From the NCBI RefSeq assembly GCF_000799715.1, contig NZ_JUHG01000015.1, forward strand, positions 1 through 64,000: DNA of 64,000 nt. The letters are read 5' to 3'. How positions within the stretch are numbered: the stretch's first letter is position 1; each line of letters starts with the position of its first letter. The notes beneath the pieces were generated by a model, which was given only the letters and a program-made list of their open reading frames with translations, had not been told where the DNA came from and did no database searches. Of this stretch, positions 58,919-64,000 are shown piece by piece. The stretch comes from Martinezella rhizogenes. Lineage in GTDB: Bacteria; Pseudomonadota; Alphaproteobacteria; Rhizobiales; Rhizobiaceae. The translations under genes were made by a program, and so were the position numbers.

Positions 58919-61660
58919 TCAGCCGTGAGATGCTGCCGGCAGGAGCGCCTGGCGGTCTATCTTGCCCGTCCCGGTTTTCGGTATCTCCGCGACATATTCA
59001 ATGATGCGGGGATATTTGTGCGGCTGCAGTCGCGTCTTCACGTAATCACAAAGCTGCTTGGAGCAGACATCGCCGCCGTCTACGCCGACGCGCAGTCTTA
59101 CCACCGCCCGGAGTGTCATCCGTTGATCGGGCAATTTGTGCGCCATGACGGCGCATTCCTGCACGTCCGGATGCTCGTTCAGGCAGCGCTCCACCTCGAG
59201 CGGCCACACCCATTGGCCCGACACCTTGATGAGATCATCGGCTCTACCCTGAAAGTAGTAATGTCCGTCCCGTTCGATGAACCGGTCGCCCGTGTAGAGC
59301 CAGTCGCCACGCATGGTGTCGGCGGTCTTGTCCGGTCGGTTCCAGTAACAGGGCGCGGACGAATGTCCTCGTACAAACATCACGCCCTCCTCACCAGGGC
59401 CGGCGGGGCTGCCGTCGGGAGTTTCCAATCTGATTTCATAGCCGGGGACACGCGCGCCGGCCGATCCGATCCTGTGGTCGTCCAACCGATTTGACAGATA
59501 GATATGCAGCATTTCTGTCGAGCCGAGCCCTTCGGTGGGGCCATGTCCTGTGAGGCTTTCCCATGCGGTGTAGACTTCTTGGGAAAGCACTTCCGCCGCC
59601 GACATGGACATTCGAAGCGACGACAACTCACGCTTCTCGATGCCATCGGAATGGATCAAAGCAGTGTAGAGGGTCGGCAGTCCGAACAGCACCGTCGGAC
59701 GATAGGTTTCTATCGCATCGAGAACGACGTCTGGGCGCGGTTGCCCCGGTACCAGAAGCGTGGTTGCGCCGGCCGAGAAGGGGAAGAGCAGGGAATTGCC
59801 GAATCCATAGGCGAAATAGGCTTTCGGGACCGAAAACCCGATATCGTCGGCTCGCAGCTTCAAAAGCTGGTCTCCAAACGCGGCCTGGCTATAGGCCATG
59901 TCGTGATGCAGATGGACGATCCCCTTGGGACGGCCGGTCGACCCGGATGAATACATCCAGAAGGCCATGTCATCCGGCCCTGTGTCGGCACAATCAAGTT
60001 CCTCCCCAGCGTTACGGAGAAAATCCTCGGAGTTCTCATGTCCGGGCGAGCCCGCCGCGCCGTTGACGATTATGGTCCGCTCGAGAAGAGTGCCGCTAAC
60101 TGCCTGCGCGTCGAAGCTCGACGCCAAGGCCGCTTCACAGAGCGCAATCCGCGCGCCGGTATCCCGCAGAAAGAAATTGAGGACATCCGTCTTCGTTTGG
60201 ATGTTCAAAAGGACCGGTACGAACCCGGCGCGCACCGCACCGAAGAAGGCCGCCGGAAAAGACGGCGTATCGTCGAGGAAGAACGGGATGCGTTCGCCGC
60301 GCTTGAGCCCCGCAGCCTTGAAGGCGTTCCCCCATTTGGCGGCATCTCGAATAAGCTCTGAATATGTGCGTGAACCCGCCGGGCCGATCACTGCGAGCTT
60401 GTCTGGGTTTCGTTGCAGATTATCCCACAGGATCACCGAGCAGTTCTTATGGTCTTCCTTGCAAAACCCGATTTCCGCGGCACCGGCGGTTGCGTCGCCG
60501 ACCGGATCGGAAATCGCCCCTGAACGCATTCTGTGGTCTTCTTCATAGCGCGACATGAATTCGGGCGCCAATTGCCGCAGGCGATCCATATCCACGCGAC
60601 CCGAGCGCGTCATATAGTCGAACGCAAAGTCGAGCGGAGCCAACTGCATTTTGTCCGCAAAATGCTCATACCAGGTTGCAGACGTGTTGGCGGCGTCGAC
60701 GATCTTCTTTGCGATTGGCCGACGCTCCATCTGGTAAGCGGCAAGCGCCTCATCGACGTCCGGATGAGAGGAGAGGCATGTGACGAGGGCGATCGCATCC
60801 TCGAGTGCTAGCCGCGTCCCCGAACCGATAGAAAAATGCGCGGTATGGGCTGCGTCGCCCAACAGCACCTTGCGGCCGGCGACCCAGGAATTGCACCACA
60901 ACTTCGGGAACTGCCGCCACAGCGATTTGTTGGTGACAAGCGAGGCGCCCTCCAGAACATGATCGAATAGATCCGCGCAGATCTGTGCGCTCTCCCCTTC
61001 GCTCTTCGCTGCGAAGCCGTTGCGCTGGAAGGTCTCGTCGTCGCATTCGACTATGAATGTGCTACGATCGGGCGAGAACCTGTAATGGTGCGCATTGAAC
61101 GCCCCAAGCTCAGTTTCAACGAATGTCTGGGTGAGAGTGGTGAACGGACGATTGGCTCCGAACCATGCGAAATGGTTCGTAAAGTTGTCCATCTTCACAC
61201 CGAACGCTGATTCCGACGAGCGGCGAACCAATGAGTTCAAGCCGTCGGCACCGATGATGAGATCAGCGTCCAGTTCATCCACCGACCCGACTTGATGGGA
61301 GAAACGGGTGTCGATCCCAAGCGACTGCGCGTGGAGCCTGAGCATTTCGATGAGCTCAAGCCTTCCGATGGCCGCAAAACCCACACCGTCAAGGATGACG
61401 CTTCCACCTGGGAGATTGAGCGTCATGTTCTTCCAACGCTCCATCTGCGGCGTCACCAGGCTGTGGAATGCCGGGTCCGATGCTTTCAGGAAGTCCAATG
61501 CCTGATCGGAAAATACGACGCCGAATCCAAAGGTCGCGCCAGCCGGATTTTGTTCCGTTACGCGAAGCCTCACCTCCGGCATCAGGCGACGGATTAGGAT
61601 TGCGGTGTAAAGGCCGGCAGGGCCGCCGCCAAGTATCTCAACGCTTCGAAGCCGCGCCAT
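58919..61660 (-). CDS. Fusion of salicylyl-CoA 5-hydroxylase-like FAD monooxygenase and aryl-CoA ligase
   Basis: A 913-aa bifunctional protein. Residues about 1-385 form an FAD monooxygenase of the salicylyl-CoA 5-hydroxylase/2-aminobenzoyl-CoA monooxygenase type: GGGPAGLYTAI at 11-21 and GDAAHTAHFSIGSG near 265. A linker of about 20-30 residues leads to an acyl-adenylate/CoA ligase (about 400-913): adenylation loop SSGSTGRPKG (about 570), GSTEMLHIY, GDWLYTGDRF and the catalytic Lys in KTGTGKIDRQAL (about 900). One chain could thus adenylate and thioesterify salicylate and 5-hydroxylate it to gentisyl-CoA. CTCCTCC upstream of the start on the plus strand reads GGAGGAG. These activities are separate proteins in the known CoA-dependent salicylate routes that I can recall. 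No frameshift or stop disturbs the junction. Confidence 0.87.
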   Translation of the reverse strand: MARLRSVEILGGGPAGLYTAILIRRLMPEVRLRVTEQNPAGATFGFGVVFSDQALDFLKASDPAFHSLVTPQMERWKNMTLNLPGGSVILDGVGFAAIGRLELIEMLRLHAQSLGIDTRFSHQVGSVDELDADLIIGADGLNSLVRRSSESAFGVKMDNFTNHFAWFGANRPFTTLTQTFVETELGAFNAHHYRFSPDRSTFIVECDDETFQRNGFAAKSEGESAQICADLFDHVLEGASLVTNKSLWRQFPKLWCNSWVAGRKVLLGDAAHTAHFSIGSGTRLALEDAIALVTCLSSHPDVDEALAAYQMERRPIAKKIVDAANTSATWYEHFADKMQLAPLDFAFDYMTRSGRVDMDRLRQLAPEFMSRYEEDHRMRSGAISDPVGDATAGAAEIGFCKEDHKNCSVILWDNLQRNPDKLAVIGPAGSRTYSELIRDAAKWGNAFKAAGLKRGERIPFFLDDTPSFPAAFFGAVRAGFVPVLLNIQTKTDVLNFFLRDTGARIALCEAALASSFDAQAVSGTLLERTIIVNGAAGSPGHENSEDFLRNAGEELDCADTGPDDMAFWMYSSGSTGRPKGIVHLHHDMAYSQAAFGDQLLKLRADDIGFSVPKAYFAYGFGNSLLFPFSAGATTLLVPGQPRPDVVLDAIETYRPTVLFGLPTLYTALIHSDGIEKRELSSLRMSMSAAEVLSQEVYTAWESLTGHGPTEGLGSTEMLHIYLSNRLDDHRIGSAGARVPGYEIRLETPDGSPAGPGEEGVMFVRGHSSAPCYWNRPDKTADTMRGDWLYTGDRFIERDGHYYFQGRADDLIKVSGQWVWPLEVERCLNEHPDVQECAVMAHKLPDQRMTLRAVVRLRVGVDGGDVCSKQLCDYVKTRLQPHKYPRIIEYVAEIPKTGTGKIDRQALLPAASHG

Positions 61661-61761
61661 CTCTCCTCCTTGGATCGCTCGACAATCTATTGCGATAAGG
61701 CTAGCTTCTTTTCTGAAATATGCAATTCATTTTTTATAGTGGAAAACCTTGGGAGTGAGGA
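61661..61761. promoter_or_regulatory. Divergent A+T-rich promoter region of the salicylate genes
   Basis: A 101-bp region between the fused ligase/hydroxylase (minus) and the thioesterase (plus). It includes the short palindrome TTTCTGAAA (61712-61720) and the A+T-rich ATTCATTTTTTATAGTG (61727-61743). TTGCGA at 61690-61695 with GAAATA about 17 bases on could be a plus-strand promoter. The IclR regulator encoded at 62150 is the likely binder. Confidence 0.45.
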
Positions 61762-62163
61762 ATGACGCAGATCCAGGTGAGCTTCGGCGATTGCGATCCC
61801 GCAGGAATCGCATTTTATCCGAATATTTTCAGATGGTTGGACAAGGCATTTCACGACTGGCTGCGACCCAGAGGCGGTCACGCTGATCTGTGTGCAAGAC
61901 TCGACGCCATCGGCATTGGCCTGATCGAAGCCAAAGCACAATTTCGACGACCAATCGTGGACGGCGACACGCTCGTGGTTGACCTCACCGTGAAGGAGTG
62001 GGGACGAAAAACGGTGACTTTGGAGTACGAAGGTCGCGTTGACGGCGTGCTTGCTTTTCAAGCGCAGGAAATCAGGGGGCTTTTCAAGCGCAACAACGGT
62101 GATACTTTCGCCGCAGAAATTATGGCGCTTGAGGAGCTAGTGAAAACAGTTGGCGAAACGTGA
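61762..62163 (+). CDS. 4HBT-type hotdog thioesterase, probable gentisyl-CoA thioesterase
   Basis: A 133-aa hotdog protein of the 4-hydroxybenzoyl-CoA thioesterase group. The active-site segment FGDCDPAGIAFYPNIFRWLD carries the catalytic Asp of the Pseudomonas-type enzyme, and GIGLIEAKAQFRRPIVDGDTL is the second family block. Hydrolysing gentisyl-CoA to gentisate is exactly the step missing from the divergent operon, so that role is inferred. GGGAGTGAGG precedes the ATG. Its 3' end overlaps the IclR gene by 14 bases. Confidence 0.88.
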   Translation: MTQIQVSFGDCDPAGIAFYPNIFRWLDKAFHDWLRPRGGHADLCARLDAIGIGLIEAKAQFRRPIVDGDTLVVDLTVKEWGRKTVTLEYEGRVDGVLAFQAQEIRGLFKRNNGDTFAAEIMALEELVKTVGET

Positions 62164-62959
62164 GGGCGAAGCCCGGCAGAGTATTGGCATCCAGTCGCTT
62201 GATGCCGCATTGAGATTGTTGAATACCGTGATCGAATATCAGGAGCCTGTGACGTTATCGGAGCTTGCCCGGACATGTCGGATGCCGCCGAGCAAGGTCC
62301 ACCGGTATCTTTCGTCCTTCCTCAAGGCGGGACTTATCGCCCAGACCGGACGTTCCGGGAGATATCTGCTTGGTCCAGGCGCCTTACAGTTGGGACTCGC
62401 GGCTATCGGCCGTCACGACTTTGTGAATTTCGCCGCGGATGGCCTGGCTGATTTATGCGCCGATACCGGCATGACCGCCCTTCTTTGCGTCTGGGGCAAT
62501 GGCGGTGCGACGGTTGTCAGATGGGAACGGGCAGTCTCCCCGACGGTGACCTCTATGGGCCTGGGCACGACCCTTCCATTGCTGAACTCAGCGTCCGGTC
62601 GTGCCTTCCTGGCATGGGCGCCCTCGGCTTCCATCAAGTCGGCGCGTGATGCCGAATTGCGCCGCGTAAAGAAAAATCCCTCAATTGCGCCGGATCTGGT
62701 TCCCACCGCCGAAGGGATCGTCCTCCTGGCGAAGAAAACGCGTGAACTCGGCTATGCGTCTGTGGAAGGCAAGTTTATTCCCGGGCTGGTAGCGATAGCT
62801 GCTCCAATTCTTGATTGGCAATTCGAGGCACAGGCCGTGGTCACATTGATTGGGACGGATACGGAAGCAATCAAACCAGATTCGATGCCTGTGCGACGGC
62901 TGATTGAGTTCTGCAAGGAGAAATCGGTGGTGCCTCCCGACAAGGCTCAAACGGGGTAA
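62150..62959 (+). CDS. IclR-family transcriptional regulator of the salicylate genes
   Basis: A 269-aa IclR protein from a TTG at 62150 (MAKREGEARQSIGIQSLDAA) that overlaps the thioesterase by 14 bases. The winged helix spans about residues 13-75 (ALRLLNTVIEYQEPVTLSEL, CRMPPSKVHRYLSSFLKAG) and the effector domain ends with VEGKFIPGLVAIAAPILDW. The overlapping start implies cotranscription with the thioesterase. It likely recognises salicylate, salicylyl-CoA or gentisate and acts in the 101-bp divergent region. The TTG start is inferred; no strong Shine-Dalgarno is near. Confidence 0.87.
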   Translation: MAKREGEARQSIGIQSLDAALRLLNTVIEYQEPVTLSELARTCRMPPSKVHRYLSSFLKAGLIAQTGRSGRYLLGPGALQLGLAAIGRHDFVNFAADGLADLCADTGMTALLCVWGNGGATVVRWERAVSPTVTSMGLGTTLPLLNSASGRAFLAWAPSASIKSARDAELRRVKKNPSIAPDLVPTAEGIVLLAKKTRELGYASVEGKFIPGLVAIAAPILDWQFEAQAVVTLIGTDTEAIKPDSMPVRRLIEFCKEKSVVPPDKAQTG

Positions 62960-63010
62960 TGCGCAAGCCGCCGAGCATGCTCCGGCCTTTTTCGTTGAGC
63001 GCAACAACGA

Positions 63011-63817
63011 TCAGTCTTGGTCGACCTCGCTGACGAACCGCTTGATCACGTCTACGAGGCGCTTCTCATCTTCTCGATGCGGCACATGTCCGACGTCCGC
63101 CATGATATGTACCCTGCCCCGATCCTCTGAAATCCGTTTGGGATGTTCCAACGAGCCGTATTCGTCCCGGTCCCCGTGGATAGCGAGCACAGGACACTTG
63201 ATCTCGGCAAGGGTGGCGTCGAGGCTCCAGTTTCTGAATTCGGGCGCAAGCCAGGTCTTCGTCCATGCATCCACGACCCACTCAGCCTTGTCGCCATGAG
63301 ATCTGGCAAGCTTGGCCCTGATTTCAGGTGACCGCATGTCCCGTTCTGCTGATGTCACGCCTTCGATCGTCCTTGCTTCCACGAATGCTTGCGCAGAAAT
63401 GGTCACGACAGCGGAGACACTGTTCTGGAGCCAGGCGGCTGTCTCGATCGCCATGCCGCCACCGACGCTGTGCCCGCACACGATAAATTTCGAGATCTTC
63501 AAGTGAGCAAGCACTTGCGGGACGACGAGCCTTGCCTCTTCTTGAATGAATGCCAGTCCCAACTTACCCGGATGGGCGTCGGACCGCCCGAATCCAATGC
63601 GGTCATATGCAACCACACATCGGCCGGTGGCGGAAGCAAGACGCGACGGGAAACTCCGCCACAAGGCTACACACCCAAGCGAGTCATGCAGCAGCAGGAT
63701 TGGAGGCGCCTCGCAATTCCCATTTTCCGGCATCCACGTTTTTGTGAAAATACGAGCTTGGTCGAGTTCAACCCACTGCTCCTCCTCTTCGACCGTCACT
63801 GCATCGGATTGGGACAT
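63011..63817 (-). CDS. Alpha/beta hydrolase
   Basis: A 268-aa cytoplasmic hydrolase. The oxyanion segment is LLHDSLGCVALWRSFP, the nucleophile elbow CGHSVGGG (Ser about 120), the acid in IHGDRDEYG and the base His in VGHVPHRED. The ATG at 63817 is chosen because an unidentified minus-strand gene ends at 63846, just upstream, and AAAGAGCG stands before it. It may hydrolyse an ester or lactone feeding aromatic acids into the pathway, such as a salicylate ester, but that is only a suggestion from position. Confidence 0.85.
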   Translation of the reverse strand: MSQSDAVTVEEEEQWVELDQARIFTKTWMPENGNCEAPPILLLHDSLGCVALWRSFPSRLASATGRCVVAYDRIGFGRSDAHPGKLGLAFIQEEARLVVPQVLAHLKISKFIVCGHSVGGGMAIETAAWLQNSVSAVVTISAQAFVEARTIEGVTSAERDMRSPEIRAKLARSHGDKAEWVVDAWTKTWLAPEFRNWSLDATLAEIKCPVLAIHGDRDEYGSLEHPKRISEDRGRVHIMADVGHVPHREDEKRLVDVIKRFVSEVDQD

Positions 63818-63845
63818 CGAAAGTCGCTCTTTCGTTTCTTTTAAG

Positions 63846-64000
63846 TCAACTTGTTCCCGGAGCAGGACCAATGGAATCGCGGCGGACCAGCCCGGTCTTT
63901 ACCTGCCTGCGAAGCAGGGGACCGTCGGTGTCGAGTGACGTGGCAATCTCGACGACGGCACGCGCTATCGATTCATAGGGTTGCGCAATTGAGGTGAGGG
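63846..64000 (-). CDS. 3' end of an unidentified minus-strand gene, truncated by window
   Basis: From the window edge an open frame runs 50 codons to TGA at 63846-63848, reading LTSIAQPYESIARAVVEIA and ending GPAPGTS. The helical text with a basic tail (LRRQVKTGLVRRDS) suggests the C-terminus of a regulator, but no family can be named from this piece. It ends 28 bases before the hydrolase start, so the two are probably cotranscribed. Confidence 0.5.
   Translation of the reverse strand, partial: LTSIAQPYESIARAVVEIATSLDTDGPLLRRQVKTGLVRRDSIGPAPGTS

Noticed and set aside
1..64000. Search for CRISPR arrays, tRNA and rRNA genes
   Set aside because: No regularly spaced repeats, no cloverleaf-like segments with conserved T-loop text and no rRNA-like sequence were noticed by eye.

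Overview
The window (about 60% G+C apart from a few A+T-rich islands) looks like an accessory, catabolic stretch of a Rhizobiales/Rhizobiaceae-type alphaproteobacterial genome. The opening gene (ETF:ubiquinone oxidoreductase) reads like the rhizobial enzyme. The rest is a dense array of CoA-transferases, acyl-CoA dehydrogenase, multifunctional beta-oxidation proteins, flavoenzymes, MHS-type permeases and IclR/LysR/TetR/AcoR-type regulators. No rRNA, tRNA or CRISPR array was seen.

Layout. 1-8.5 kb: ETF-QO, a small ABM-domain protein, a CaiB/BaiF CoA-transferase with an acyl-CoA dehydrogenase (minus), and an aldehyde dehydrogenase with a FadB/J-like hydratase/dehydrogenase (plus). 8.6-11.7 kb: a transferred island bounded by two inverted IS6-type ends. 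It holds an internally deleted transposase, a single-gene toxin-antitoxin candidate (AbiEi-like N-terminus fused to HipA kinase) with two large operator palindromes, and a frameshifted RecD-like helicase fragment. 11.8-18.2 kb: a zinc alcohol dehydrogenase divergent from flavin reductase, LLM-type monooxygenase, ribB and a second flavin reductase, then an AcoR-like activator. Matching CTGTCTC-N4-GAGACAG palindromes stand before both transcription units. 18.3-29 kb: a CoA-thioester catabolic cluster (two SDRs, CaiB transferase, VOC protein, thiolase, FadJ-like protein, MHS permease, FAS1/MaoC-like dehydratase, IclR regulator).

29-36 kb: LysR regulator, F420-reductase-like NADP protein, exported alpha/beta hydrolase, tautomerase, secreted lectin-fold protein, GMC oxidoreductase and isochorismatase-like hydrolase. 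36-40 kb: a three-subunit periplasmic sugar/alcohol dehydrogenase (Tat small subunit, GMC-FAD subunit with Fe-S cysteines, triheme cytochrome c) and TetR. 40.7-48.4 kb: DUF3313-type lipoprotein, a two-component system, and a divergent RND efflux adaptor and pump. 48.4-50.3 kb: a small membrane-protein ORF and a quinone-oxidoreductase-like MDR.

50.5-63 kb is the most coherent system. It contains an MHS permease, a salicylaldehyde-dehydrogenase-like ALDH and a Tat-exported GMC alcohol oxidoreductase. A minus-strand operon follows: a 913-residue protein fusing a salicylyl-CoA 5-hydroxylase-like flavin monooxygenase to an aryl-CoA ligase, then fumarylpyruvate hydrolase, a glutathione-type maleylpyruvate isomerase, gentisate 1,2-dioxygenase and a mycothiol-type maleylpyruvate isomerase. 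Divergent to it are a 4HBT thioesterase and an IclR regulator. Together they encode aromatic alcohol/aldehyde -> salicylate -> salicylyl-CoA -> gentisyl-CoA -> gentisate -> maleylpyruvate -> fumarylpyruvate -> fumarate + pyruvate. The window ends with an alpha/beta hydrolase and the 3' end of an unidentified minus-strand gene.
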